Positions 42,174 through 51,075 are shown, counted from the stretch's first letter. The stretch: 64,000 nucleotides of DNA from VAXT01 sp963827725 (GCA_963827725.1 CAWHBM010000001.1:1488001-1552000); one strand, 5' to 3'. The notes: generated by a model not told the origin, from the sequence alone. A program made the numbers and translations.

Positions 42174-44189
42174 ATGTCTCACGACACCGACAAGCTCATC
42201 CGCCAGCTCTCGCTTGTCGCGTTCTTGATGGCCGAGCGCCGGCCGTTGACCGCTCGGGACGTGAAGCAGAACGTGGAGGGCTACCAGGAGATGTCGGACG
42301 AAGCGTTCGCCAGGCGTTTCTACTCAGACCGTGCCGAGCTGCTCGCTCTGGGAGTCCCGCTCGACAACCAGCGCGACGAGTTCACCGGCGAGGAGCTCTA
42401 CCGGCTGAGCTCGGAACGCTATTTCTTACCTCCGCTCGAGTTGACCGACGAGGAGCTGGCAGCACTCCAGACCTGCCTCTTCCTGCTCGAGGGGCAGTTC
42501 GCCTACGCAGAGCCCCTGCGCCTCGCCCTTCAGAATCTCGCACTCGGACGCCCCGGTTTCGAGGAGACGCCGACCGAGGCGGCTCGATCGGTCGAGCTGC
42601 ACGACCCCGGCTATTCGCCCGAGCTACCGGGCCGGCTCGCAAAGCTCGAGGGCGCGATCTCCAAGAACCGGACGCTCAAGTTCGAGTACTGGTCGATCGT
42701 CCGCGACGACCTCCGCGAGCGGACCGTCAACGCCTACGCGCTCCTCTTCGACCGGGGCCAGTGGTACGTCGTCGGCCTCGACCTCGACGACGACAAGGTG
42801 AAGACCTTCCGCGTCTCGCGCATCCGAGGTGACATCCGTCTGGCCACGCGGCGAGAGCGAGACTTCAGGCTGCCCGAAGGCTTCGATGCCGACGAGTTCC
42901 GCCTTGGCCCACCCTGGCAGATCGGCAAGACCGTGGGCGAAGCGCGGATCGAGGTTGGAGGCGACACGGCCTGGTGGGTCGACCGCCTCTATGGGCGCTA
43001 CGGCCGGATCGAAGACGGAGTTTTCATCACCGACTACTCCAACCTCGGGCGGCTCTCTGCTTGGATTCTGCGCCAGGACGGGCGCGCCGTGCCGCTAGCG
43101 CCGCCGGAGCTTCGGAGACTCGTACGCGACGACCTCGACCTCGTCCACAAGCGGCACGACGGCAGGCTGCCCAGGGTCGCAGCCGAGGCGGCGATTGCGG
43201 ACGTCGAGGCGGAGGAGCGGCCTGCGAGCCCCGTCCCCCCGGAGCGCTTCGGACTGCTTCAGGCGCTGCTCGCCTATCTCCTCGCCCGCTGCGGCGAGGA
43301 CACGCAGGTCGTCATACCGGCCGCCGATATCGTCGAGCGCTTCCACATCCCGCACGAATCGCTCGAGGAGCACCTCCAGCTTCTGAACCTCGTCAACTTC
43401 GGCGGCGGTTGCTACGCGGTCTACACGGAGCTTCAGAACGGCCAGGTGCACGTCGAGAAGGAGCTGTTCGGCGACACGTTCCGCTCACCGCCCCGCTTGA
43501 CCCCGCTCGAGGCCAGAGCGATCCGACTGGCTCTCGAGTTCGTCGGGCCGATGATCGCCGCCGACGCGCACACGCCGCTCGAGCGCGTCCGGCTCAAGCT
43601 CGAGGAGACCTTCGGCCAGTTCGACCTCCCGCAGACATCCGAGCCGCGGGGGGCGCGCGCAGAGGAGAAGCTCGTCGGGTCCCTCACCGAGGGGATCCGG
43701 CAGCAGCGACTCGTCGAGATCGAGTACCAGAAGGAGGGCGAGGACACGCTCTCGACGCGCCTCGTCGAGCCGTACCTGCTCGAGCGGCAGCTTCCCAACT
43801 GGTACGTGCACACATGGGATCGCACCCGCGACGCGCAACGCTCCTTCCGGCTCGACCGAATGCGCAGCGCCCGCCTTCAGCGAGAGGTTTTCGAGCGCCG
43901 CGAGGGCTTCCAGCCGGACCGGCTGAGCAGCGCCGCGGTCGCGGCCAGCATCTGGTACTCGAAGAAGATCGCGCGCTGGAAGGTCGAGGAAGGTGCGCAG
44001 GCGCTCGCGGACGGCGCCGCGCAGGCCAACAAGGCAGTCGGCAGCGAGGAATGGCTGGTGGGCGAGATCCTCGGCGATCGCGGAGAAGCGGTCCTGCTCG
44101 AGCCCGAGAACCTGCGCAAGCAGGTCGCGCGGCGCGCGAAGACGCTCGCCCGGGAGCTGCGCCTCACCCGGCTCGCCGCAAAGGCCTAG
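42174..44189 (+). CDS. Fused double WYL-domain transcriptional regulator (PafB-PafC-like)
   Basis: A 671-residue tandem duplication: each half has an N-terminal winged-helix region followed by a WYL domain. The first WYL core is around residue 198 (FDRGQWYVVGLDLD), the second around 543 (LPNWYVHTWDRTRD). In mycobacteria the separate PafB and PafC heterodimerise and activate the RecA-independent DNA-damage response; a fused version is expected to do the same. The last codon overlaps the queG stop on the opposite strand in a shared CTAG. It is not next to proteasome genes here. Confidence 0.9.
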   Translation: MSHDTDKLIRQLSLVAFLMAERRPLTARDVKQNVEGYQEMSDEAFARRFYSDRAELLALGVPLDNQRDEFTGEELYRLSSERYFLPPLELTDEELAALQTCLFLLEGQFAYAEPLRLALQNLALGRPGFEETPTEAARSVELHDPGYSPELPGRLAKLEGAISKNRTLKFEYWSIVRDDLRERTVNAYALLFDRGQWYVVGLDLDDDKVKTFRVSRIRGDIRLATRRERDFRLPEGFDADEFRLGPPWQIGKTVGEARIEVGGDTAWWVDRLYGRYGRIEDGVFITDYSNLGRLSAWILRQDGRAVPLAPPELRRLVRDDLDLVHKRHDGRLPRVAAEAAIADVEAEERPASPVPPERFGLLQALLAYLLARCGEDTQVVIPAADIVERFHIPHESLEEHLQLLNLVNFGGGCYAVYTELQNGQVHVEKELFGDTFRSPPRLTPLEARAIRLALEFVGPMIAADAHTPLERVRLKLEETFGQFDLPQTSEPRGARAEEKLVGSLTEGIRQQRLVEIEYQKEGEDTLSTRLVEPYLLERQLPNWYVHTWDRTRDAQRSFRLDRMRSARLQREVFERREGFQPDRLSSAAVAASIWYSKKIARWKVEEGAQALADGAAQANKAVGSEEWLVGEILGDRGEAVLLEPENLRKQVARRAKTLARELRLTRLAAKA

Positions 44190-45202
44190 GAGGGTCGCCC
44201 CCTAGACCGCTCGTCGAGCCGCGCGAGTGCCCACTCTGCGTGCTCGCGCAGGAGCGGGTCGCCGTCCTCCGCGTAGGCCTCGACGGCGGGGCGGTGCTCG
44301 GGGTCGCCGGTATTTCCAAGCGCGATCAGCGCGTTTCGGCGCAGGAAGCGCGGATCTTTCCGCGGAAAGTAGAGGCGCTCGTAGCGGCCGCGCAACTCTG
44401 CATCGCCGAGCTCGAGCCACTCGACGAGCGAGACGTGCGGCTCCGTCGGCTCGTCCCGGAGCTGGCCGGCGCGCCGCTTTTCGATGCCGCGATTCCACGG
44501 GCAGACGTCCTGGCAGATGTCGCAGCCGTAGACCTGCGCGCCCATGTCCGCCCGGTACTCCTCCGGAATCGGCGCAGGAGCCTGGCTCGTGTAGGAGAGG
44601 CAGCGGGTGGAGTCGAGGACGCCCGGCTCGTCGAGGGCGCCGGTCGGGCACGCTTCGATACAGATCGTGCAGGCTCCGCAGTCGAGCTCGAGCGGCGGCG
44701 AGCGCTCGATCTCGACGTCGGTGACGAGCGTTCCCAGCACGACCCAGGAGCCGTACCGGCGGGTGATCAGCATCGTGTTCTTGCCGTAGAAGCCGACCCC
44801 GGCGCGTGCGGCACCTTCGCGGTCGACGTGATCGTTCTCGTCGACGAGCACCCGGTAGTCGCCGCCGAGCGCTCGCCCCAGCGCATCGAGCTTTTCGCGC
44901 AGGTCCGCGTAGGCGTCGAACCATGTGTAGCGCGGGAGCCTCCCGGCGCCTGGCTCGCGCTCCCCCTCGTCCTCGTAGTAGCAGAGGGCGGCCGAGATCA
45001 CCGTTCGCGCGTCGGGCAGCAGCGTGTCCGGGTGGCAGGAGACCTCGGGCCGGGCCATGGTGAAGCGCATGTCGGCGAACAGGCCGCGCGCACGTCGCTC
45101 CCGGATGTGTCGCTCGGTCTCGGCGTACGGCTCGGCAGGCGCCGCGCCGACGACGTCGATCCCGAGCTCCTGGGCGAGCCGCTCGAGTTCCGCGGTTGTC
45201 AC
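44186..45202 (-). CDS. queG: Epoxyqueuosine reductase QueG
   Basis: The final enzyme of queuosine synthesis: cobalamin-dependent, two [4Fe-4S] clusters. Cluster ligands are CGACTICIEACP and CDICQDVCPWN. The N-terminal domain has DMRFTMARPEVSCHPDTLLPDARTVI split around the substrate pocket. A C-terminal HEAT-like tail (NALIALGNTGDPEHRPAVEAY) is present. At 338 residues it is complete. Together with queA and tgt at 23-25 kb it shows that queuosine modification is encoded here. Confidence 0.94.
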   Translation of the reverse strand: MTTAELERLAQELGIDVVGAAPAEPYAETERHIRERRARGLFADMRFTMARPEVSCHPDTLLPDARTVISAALCYYEDEGEREPGAGRLPRYTWFDAYADLREKLDALGRALGGDYRVLVDENDHVDREGAARAGVGFYGKNTMLITRRYGSWVVLGTLVTDVEIERSPPLELDCGACTICIEACPTGALDEPGVLDSTRCLSYTSQAPAPIPEEYRADMGAQVYGCDICQDVCPWNRGIEKRRAGQLRDEPTEPHVSLVEWLELGDAELRGRYERLYFPRKDPRFLRRNALIALGNTGDPEHRPAVEAYAEDGDPLLREHAEWALARLDERSRGRPS

Positions 45203-45231
45203 GCATGCGCATTGTGCCTAGGATCGCCGCC

Positions 45232-46173
45232 GTGAAGGCGATCCGGATCCACGAGGACGGCGGGCCCGAGGTGCTGCGCTACGAAGACGCACCGGATCCC
45301 GAGCCCGGCCCCGGCGAGGTGCTCGTCGAGCTTCGCGCCGCCTCGCTCAACCACCTCGACCTCTGGATCCGCAAGGGTCTGCCGTCAGTCCCGAAGCCAC
45401 GCATCCTCGGCGCCGACGGAGCCGGACTTGTCGACGGAGAGCGTGTGCTCATCAACCCCGGGATCGAACACGGCGAGAAGATCACGGTGATCGGCGAGCA
45501 CATGGACGGCACTCATGCGGAGCTGATTGCGGTGCCCGAATCGAACGTCTATCCGATCCCGGACGGGATGAGCTTCGAGGAGGCCGCGGCCTTTCCGCTC
45601 GTCTTCGAGACCGCCTATCGGATGCTCGTGACGAAGGCCGGCCTGCGTGAGGGCGAATGGGTGCTCGTCTGGGGAATCGGTGGCGGACTCGCCACGGCTG
45701 CCAACGCCATTGCCAGGGCGCTCGGAGCGCGGACGATCGTGACCTCCTCGAGCGCCGAGAAGCTGGGGCAGGTCGAGGCCGACGTCAAGGTCGACCATGG
45801 CTCAGAGGACGTGGTCGAGGCGGTCAAAGCGGCGACCGACGGGCGCGGCGCAGACGTCGTCGTCGAACACGTCGGCGAGGCGACGTGGGAGCGAACGCTC
45901 CAGGCAGCTCGGACCGGCGGTCGGATCGTGGTCTGCGGCGCGACAAGCGGCCCGAACCCGCCGGCCGCGCTCCACCGGATCTGGTGGAAGCAGCTAACGA
46001 TCTACGGCTCGACGATGGGCAGGAAGGAGGATTTCGAGGGCGCCTACGAGCTGGTGGCAAGCGGCCGCGCGCGGCCGATCGTCGACCAGGTCTTCCCCCT
46101 CGAGGAGGCACGCGCCGCCCACGAGCGCATGGAGGCCGGCGAACAGCTCGGCAAGATCGTGCTCACCGTCTAG
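45232..46173 (+). CDS. Zinc-independent medium-chain dehydrogenase (quinone oxidoreductase-like)
   Basis: A 313-residue MDR-family protein. The N-terminal GroES-like fold (RAASLNHLDLWIRKG) leads to LGADGAGLVDGERV, where the zinc-binding GHE motif is absent. The NAD(P) Rossmann loop is WGIGGGLATAANAIARALG, followed by GGRIVVCGATSG and IYGSTMGRKEDF. It starts at GTG 45232 (VKAIRIHEDGGPEVL). The substrate is unknown. It overlaps the convergent C26 peptidase gene by 11 bases. Confidence 0.9.
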   Translation: MKAIRIHEDGGPEVLRYEDAPDPEPGPGEVLVELRAASLNHLDLWIRKGLPSVPKPRILGADGAGLVDGERVLINPGIEHGEKITVIGEHMDGTHAELIAVPESNVYPIPDGMSFEEAAAFPLVFETAYRMLVTKAGLREGEWVLVWGIGGGLATAANAIARALGARTIVTSSSAEKLGQVEADVKVDHGSEDVVEAVKAATDGRGADVVVEHVGEATWERTLQAARTGGRIVVCGATSGPNPPAALHRIWWKQLTIYGSTMGRKEDFEGAYELVASGRARPIVDQVFPLEEARAAHERMEAGEQLGKIVLTV

Positions 46174-46870
46174 AGCGGTACGCCTTCGCCTCTTCGACGA
46201 GCGCACGGAAGAGGGCGAGGTCCTCTCCCTCCTCGGGATGCCAGAGAACTCCAACTGCAAAGCGCCGCGAGGGATCCTCGAGAGCCTCGACCGTTCCGTC
46301 CTCGGCCCAGGCCGCTTCCCGGAGGCCCGCGCCGAGCCGCCCGAAGCCCTGGTGATGTGACGACTTGACCGGCGCGCGCTCGCCGAGGATCGCTCCGAGC
46401 TGGGAATCGGGCTTCACGGTCACATCGTGGTCGGCCATCATCGGCTCCGTATGCCGGTGCTCGTCGTGGCCCACTTGCTCGGGTAGGTGCTGAACGAGGT
46501 CTCCGCCACGAGCGACGTTCAGCACCTGGCTGCCCCGGCAGACCGCCAGGACGGGCATGTCTCGCGCGAGGGCGGCTTCGAGCAGGGCAAGCTCGGCGTG
46601 GTCGCGCTTCCGGTTGACCTCCTTCGTCTCCGGGTGCGCGTCGGCGCCATACGTGCCGGGGTCGAGGTCACCTCCGCCCGAGAAGATGATTCCGTCCAGC
46701 GCGTCGAGCGTCTCCTCGATCGCATCGTCGCTCGGAGGCACGAGCAACGGGCGGCCGCCCGCGTGCTCGACGGAGCGCACGTACGCGAGAGGAGTGAAGG
46801 CGGCAGGCTCCGTCCATCCTCCCCAGGTCGCATTCTCGGCATACGTCGTGATCCCGATCAGAGGCCGCAT
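46163..46870 (-). CDS. Class I glutamine amidotransferase-like peptidase C26 (PuuD-type)
   Basis: A 235-residue gamma-glutamyl hydrolase-fold protein. The nucleophile cysteine is in LAVCRGSQVLNVA. The histidine and glutamate are in VLWHPEEGED. It also has IIFSGGGDLDPGTYG and SSHHQGF. It resembles gamma-glutamyl-gamma-aminobutyrate hydrolase (putrescine catabolism), but the substrate is not proven by sequence. It is divergent from the selenoprotein-candidate methyltransferase, with 40 bases between starts. Confidence 0.9.
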   Translation of the reverse strand: MRPLIGITTYAENATWGGWTEPAAFTPLAYVRSVEHAGGRPLLVPPSDDAIEETLDALDGIIFSGGGDLDPGTYGADAHPETKEVNRKRDHAELALLEAALARDMPVLAVCRGSQVLNVARGGDLVQHLPEQVGHDEHRHTEPMMADHDVTVKPDSQLGAILGERAPVKSSHHQGFGRLGAGLREAAWAEDGTVEALEDPSRRFAVGVLWHPEEGEDLALFRALVEEAKAYRSRR

Positions 46871-46910
46871 GCCTTGAAGATACTCCGACCAGCCGAGAGA
46901 ATCCCGGCCA

Positions 46911-47597
46911 ATGGGCTCTGTGAAGGACCCTGAGGGCGCCGAGCGCGTGGCGCTCGCGGCACTCGTGGACTTCGAGGGACGCCGCGTCCTCGAGGTCGGC
47001 TGTGGCGACGGCCGGATGACGTGGCTCTACGCTGACGCGGCGGCGGAGGTCCTGGGTCTCGACGACGACGAAGAGGCGATCGAGATAGCTCGCTCCGCGG
47101 TGCCCGACGACCTGAAAGCCCGGGTCGAGTTCCGCGTCGCGAGCGCCGAGGCGCTTGGCGTCCCGAGGCAGAGGTTCGACATCGCGTTCCTCAGCTGGAG
47201 CTTGTGATGAATCGAGCCCGAGGGCGTCGTGCACGCCCTGCGCCAGATCCATAGGGCACTCGTCCCCGGCGGGCTGCTCGTCGACATGCACCCGGTTCCT
47301 CCCTCGACGCGCGTCGAGGTCCGTGGCGAGAGCCTCGGCGAGCTCGACGACGCGGAATTCTGGGAAATCGTCACGGCAACCGAGGCGCCGCTCTGGGAGC
47401 TGGACTTGTTTGCGCTCGAGGACGAGCTGGAGTTCGACTGGCTCGAACGGTTCGACAGCTCCGAGGATCTGATCGAGGCAATCTCGACCTGGGAGAGCTC
47501 CAAAATCCCGCCGGCGCTCGCCGAGCGCGCCCGCGGCGTGAAGGGGCCGATCGACATCTGGGAGCGGGTCGTGTTGAGAAGGTTTCGGGCGACCTAG
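46911..47597 (+). CDS. SAM-dependent methyltransferase with two in-frame TGA codons; candidate Sec-Sec selenoprotein
   Basis: Reads as one 228-residue class I methyltransferase if two consecutive TGA codons (47205-47210, positions 99-100) are translated. Before them: motif I RVLEVGCGDGRMTWLYAD and DIAFLSWSL. After them, in the same frame: IEPEGVVHALRQIHRALVPGG, the motif expected next, then about 100 further coherent residues ending RFRAT. No base was gained or lost, so this is not a frameshift. A 7-bp stem with a 5-base loop (47221-47239) begins 10 bases after the second TGA. Selenocysteine at both positions is inference. Alternatives are a double nonsense mutation or a truncated 98-residue product. 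Confidence 0.78.
47221..47239 (+). promoter_or_regulatory. Candidate bacterial SECIS hairpin
   Basis: AGGGCGT (47221-47227) pairs perfectly with ACGCCCT (47233-47239) around the loop CGTGC. The apical loop begins 17 bases after the second TGA and 20 after the first. Bacterial SECIS elements are short hairpins whose loop lies roughly 16-37 bases after the UGA and has a G in its first two positions; both conditions are met. It lies in the coding sequence, as bacterial SECIS elements do. Confidence 0.6.
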
Positions 47598-47893
47598 CCG
47601 ATGCCGAGGATGAACTTGGCGTCCTCGGACATCCGCTCGGGTGTCCAGACCGGGTCCCACGTGAGCTCGACCTCGACCTCGTCGACACCGGGGACTGCGG
47701 CGGCGGCGTCGTGGATTCCCTCCTGGATCATCGGACCGGCGGGACAGCCCATCGACGTCAGGCTGTGGATGACCTTCACCTTCGGCCCCTCGACCTGGAC
47801 TTCGTACACGAGACCGAGGTCGACAACGTCCATCCCGAGCTCCGGGTCTTCGACGCCCTTCAGCGCCTCGGTGACTTCTTCTTTGGTCGGCAT
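47594..47893 (-). CDS. MIP18/SufT-like iron-sulfur assembly factor (DUF59)
   Basis: A 99-residue protein: MPTKEEVTEALKGVEDPELGMDVVDLGL, then the conserved cysteine loop LTSMGCPAGPMIQEGI and VELTWDPVWTPERMS. This matches the PaaD/SufT/MIP18 family, which helps mature Fe-S proteins. ATG 47893 is used; a GTG three codons earlier is possible. It converges with the methyltransferase gene, overlapping by four bases. Confidence 0.92.
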   Translation of the reverse strand: MPTKEEVTEALKGVEDPELGMDVVDLGLVYEVQVEGPKVKVIHSLTSMGCPAGPMIQEGIHDAAAAVPGVDEVEVELTWDPVWTPERMSEDAKFILGIG

Positions 47894-47903
47894 GGCGGAC
47901 ACG

Positions 47904-48908
47904 CTATAGGAGCCGAACTTCTTCGCGGCGTTCGCGGGCGAAGAAGTGAGTCCCGTCGATGAAACGAACCCAGTTGCAGCGCGTGCACATGACGAGCGAA
48001 TGGGTGCGCGCGCTGTCGGCTCCGTAGCGCACTCCGCGCAGCAGATCCCCGTTGGACACGCCGGTCGCGGCGACGATCACCTCGGTCGGGGCGAGGTCGT
48101 CGATCGCGAAGATCTGCTCCATGTCGTCGATGCCCTGTTCCTGAGCGCGTTCGATCTCCCCGCGCGTCATCGGCCAGAGCTGTGCCTGCATCTCGCCGCC
48201 CAGGCAGCGGAGAGCGGCAGCCGTCAGCACCGCCTGGCGGGTCCCGCCGATCCCGATCGCGAGATGGTCGTTCGTGCCGCGGATCGCCGCGGAGATCGAG
48301 GCGGTCACGTCACCGTCCTGGATCAGCTTGATGCGGGCGCCGGCGACGCGGATCTCCTCGATCAGGTCGTGGTGGCGCGGCCGGTCGAGGACGATGGTCG
48401 TCACGTCTCCGACCCGGCGGCCGAATGCCCCTGCGATCGCCTCGATGTTCTCGGCCACGGGTTTCTTGAGGTCGATCTTGCCGCGGGCCACAGGGCCGAC
48501 CGCCATCTTCCGCATGTACATGTCCGGCAGCGTCGGGAACGAGCCGCTGGCACCGGCCGCGATCATCGACATCGCCCCGCTGCCGCCGCGCGCCACGATG
48601 CCGGCGCCTTCGAGCGGGTCGAGAGCCAGATCGGCAGGGTCGCCGCCCGACCCGATCCGCACGCCCGCGGCAAGATGCTCGGCCTCAGCCGTCGCGCCGA
48701 TGACGATGTGCCCGTCGACCGGCAACTGCTCCAACGCCTCCCTCATCCCGGCGCACGCAGCCTCCTGGGCGCCGTCCTGGTCGGCGCGCCCGAGCCATCG
48801 CGCGCTCGCAAGGGCCGAGCGCTCGGTGACACGCGCGTAGCTCTCGCAGAGGCAAGGACGCGCGGCCGCGGTCTCGCTCTCGGTCTCGATTCCGGCGAGC
48901 TGGGTCAT
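47904..48908 (-). CDS. glpX: Class II fructose-1,6-bisphosphatase GlpX
   Basis: Hydrolyses fructose 1,6-bisphosphate in gluconeogenesis. Signatures include TERSALASARWLGRADQD (metal site), GTGGDPADLALDPLEG-like VGSGGDPADLALDPLEG, the RGGSGAMSMIAAG segment, and ATGVSNGDLLRGV. The product is 334 residues. The ATG overlaps the stop of the 2-phosphoglycerate kinase gene by four bases, placing it in the cyclic-2,3-diphosphoglycerate operon and linking that pathway to gluconeogenic flux. Confidence 0.94.
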   Translation of the reverse strand: MTQLAGIETESETAAARPCLCESYARVTERSALASARWLGRADQDGAQEAACAGMREALEQLPVDGHIVIGATAEAEHLAAGVRIGSGGDPADLALDPLEGAGIVARGGSGAMSMIAAGASGSFPTLPDMYMRKMAVGPVARGKIDLKKPVAENIEAIAGAFGRRVGDVTTIVLDRPRHHDLIEEIRVAGARIKLIQDGDVTASISAAIRGTNDHLAIGIGGTRQAVLTAAALRCLGGEMQAQLWPMTRGEIERAQEQGIDDMEQIFAIDDLAPTEVIVAATGVSNGDLLRGVRYGADSARTHSLVMCTRCNWVRFIDGTHFFARERREEVRLL

Positions 48909-49810
48909 CCGACCTTCTGCAACCTGTCGGCCGCACTCAGCACGAGCTCCATCACTTTCGAGGTCGCCCCTTCCCGGTCATTGTTGCCGATCACGGGCAC
49001 TCCTTCCTTCTCCGCCCGCTCCACGATGTAGTCCTGGAGGTAGCGGATGTCGGAGAGACGCTCGAGGTACCTGTCGAGCGGCCGGAGCCCGTCCGAGGCG
49101 AGATCGCGGATCCAGAAGTGGCCCGCGTGCGCCTCCTCGCTCTCGATCGCGAGCACGCATTGAACGACGAGGGCGTCCTTGATCGGCGCGAGCATGCCCG
49201 GGACGAGGTGGACGCCCTCGAGCACCGTCGACCAGCCCTCGGCGAGCGATCGGTCGATGGCCGCGTCGACGCCGACGAGGACGTTCCGGGTCTGGTCGAG
49301 AAAGCCGTGCAGAAGAGGATCGACCTGCTCTTCCTCGGCGCTGCGCAGGCCCCTCCCGGCCTCGAAGCTCGAGTAATGGATCGTGGGCATGAACTCGGGG
49401 CTGAAGAACGCGCGGAGCGTCTGGCGGACGAAATCGGTCGACGTGACCCGCGTGATGCCCAGGCGGTACGCGACCTCCGTGGCGACCGTCGACTTGCCGG
49501 TGCCGGTCGCCCCGCCGATGAGCACGATGATCGGAAGGTCCAGCTCCTCGAGGTCGCGATAGCGCCGCAGACGCCCGACTGCCTTCTCGCCTTCGCCGTC
49601 TCCCAGCACCTCGATTGCGAGATCCTGCACCCGGTCGAGCTCGATCGCGTGCTTCTTGCCGTCGACGAGGTCTTTCTCGACCCGGCGCGCGAGCTCGTAC
49701 GCCCGGACCGCCGAGACCCCGACGCGCATGAGCGCGCGAGCCATCAGTCCCTTCGAGTAGGGCTCGTCTCCGCCGAGGGGAAGCGGATCGGTACGGCGAC
49801 GCTGGGTCAA
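48905..49810 (-). CDS. 2-phosphoglycerate kinase
   Basis: A 301-residue P-loop kinase: an ATP-cone-like helical N-terminal region (SKGLMARALMRVGVSAVRAYE), Walker A GGATGTGKST at residues 99-108, then TSTDFVRQTLRAFF and LEGVHLVPG. This architecture is characteristic of the archaeal-type enzyme making 2,3-diphosphoglycerate from 2-phosphoglycerate, the substrate of the cDPG synthetase encoded next to it. The start is a TTG overlapping the cDPG synthetase stop (TTGA); the longer upstream frame shadows that gene. Confidence 0.88.
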   Translation of the reverse strand: MTQRRRTDPLPLGGDEPYSKGLMARALMRVGVSAVRAYELARRVEKDLVDGKKHAIELDRVQDLAIEVLGDGEGEKAVGRLRRYRDLEELDLPIIVLIGGATGTGKSTVATEVAYRLGITRVTSTDFVRQTLRAFFSPEFMPTIHYSSFEAGRGLRSAEEEQVDPLLHGFLDQTRNVLVGVDAAIDRSLAEGWSTVLEGVHLVPGMLAPIKDALVVQCVLAIESEEAHAGHFWIRDLASDGLRPLDRYLERLSDIRYLQDYIVERAEKEGVPVIGNNDREGATSKVMELVLSAADRLQKVG

Positions 49811-51075
49811 CCGGCCACCGGTTGTTCCACGACAGCCTCTGCGAGAGCCTGCAGCTCCGCGTCGAGATCCCGTTCGCCCGAGAGCGGCAGGACCTGGTTG
49901 TCGACGAAGACGCACTCGACGCCGCGCTCGGCTGCTGTGGTTGCGACGACGTCGATCGCGGCCGCCTTGATCTCGACCAGGTACACGTCGGCCTTGATCC
50001 CTTTCAGCTCGTCGCGCAGCGCGTTACGGTCGGCGAGGTTCCCAGAAATGTGAACGACGTCGACGTCGTGCTCTCGGCGCAGATGGTCGGCGAGTCGGCT
50101 GTGAGCCGATCGCGGTGCCGTCGTGAACAGGGCGACGGTCTTGCCGGTCACTCCTGTCGCGGGCCGTGGCCGCATCACTGTGGCGACGACCGGGACGTCC
50201 TTGACCGCTGTGATCGCGTCACGGGCGGCCGTCGGGGTCCCGCCCTCCGCGTTTGTCAGCACGACCAGGTCCGAGATGAGAATTCGATAGGCGTTCAGGT
50301 AACCGGTCAGCAGCTCGATGTCCATCGACGCGTCGGCGACGAGAACTCGCCGGCCTGTCGCAATCGGTGGCATCGCTGCACCGCTCCCCTCGAACAGAAC
50401 GAGCTCGGCGCCGCGTTCGGCGGCAAGCCGCGCGCCTTCAGAGACGTTCGAGGTCACAACCGCTCCGGCAAGGCCGCCGCCGGCACGTCGGCAGCCGATC
50501 GTGTCCACGCCCGCGAGCGCCGCGTCCTCGAGGTAGTCGGAAGCGGCGTGACGCCCGTCGCTCGCGAGCTCGAGGAGCCGCTCGAGGGAGGTGCCGGCTT
50601 CGGCGATCTCCGGCTTGGCGGGACCGCCTCGGCCCATCGCGACGACGAGCACTCGGCGGTCACGTGCATAGAGTCGGGCCGCGTGGCTCGAGACGGCGGT
50701 CTTGCCCACCCGCTTCCCGGTCCCGACGATCCCGATCGAAGGCAGGGCGAACGGCTCCAGCACCGGAGCGTCGAAGCGGAAGTCGGCTCCGACATACGGC
50801 ACGCCGCGGGCCAGGGCACGGCTTGCGAACCGGAAGCGCTCCCGCGGTCCGAGCACCGGCTCGTCGGAGAGGTCGACGATCGCCTCCGGCTCGAACTCCT
50901 CGATCGCGGCCTCCAGGTCGTCCAGGAGCGGAACGCCGTAGTCGTCCTCTCCCTGGAGCTTCTCCATTCCGCCGACGAAGTGTGCGCCGACGAAGTCGTA
51001 CGGCAGCTCGGCCAGGGCGTCGCGAACGACCTCGGCGTAGTGCTCGCCGTCGATCAGCGCGATTGCGCGCGTCAT
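49807..51075 (-). CDS. Cyclic 2,3-diphosphoglycerate synthetase
   Basis: ATP-dependent cyclisation of 2,3-diphosphoglycerate to the osmolyte and thermoprotectant cDPG. The 422-residue protein starts MTRAIALIDGEHYAEVVRDAL and has a P-loop GTGKRVGKT at about 118-126, VVAMGRGGPAKPE, and LFEGSGAAMPPIATGRRVLV. The family is best known from thermophilic methanogens. The adjacent 2-phosphoglycerate kinase supplies its substrate. The ATG at 51075 overlaps the phosphoesterase stop (ATGA). The longer open frame upstream is a shadow. Confidence 0.88.
   Translation of the reverse strand: MTRAIALIDGEHYAEVVRDALAELPYDFVGAHFVGGMEKLQGEDDYGVPLLDDLEAAIEEFEPEAIVDLSDEPVLGPRERFRFASRALARGVPYVGADFRFDAPVLEPFALPSIGIVGTGKRVGKTAVSSHAARLYARDRRVLVVAMGRGGPAKPEIAEAGTSLERLLELASDGRHAASDYLEDAALAGVDTIGCRRAGGGLAGAVVTSNVSEGARLAAERGAELVLFEGSGAAMPPIATGRRVLVADASMDIELLTGYLNAYRILISDLVVLTNAEGGTPTAARDAITAVKDVPVVATVMRPRPATGVTGKTVALFTTAPRSAHSRLADHLRREHDVDVVHISGNLADRNALRDELKGIKADVYLVEIKAAAIDVVATTAAERGVECVFVDNQVLPLSGERDLDAELQALAEAVVEQPVAG

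Noticed and set aside
46911..47207. Treating the methyltransferase as an ordinary truncated pseudogene
   Set aside because: The frame and family motifs continue without shift after the two TGAs; decay would be expected to accumulate other stops or shifts. Kept as an alternative only.
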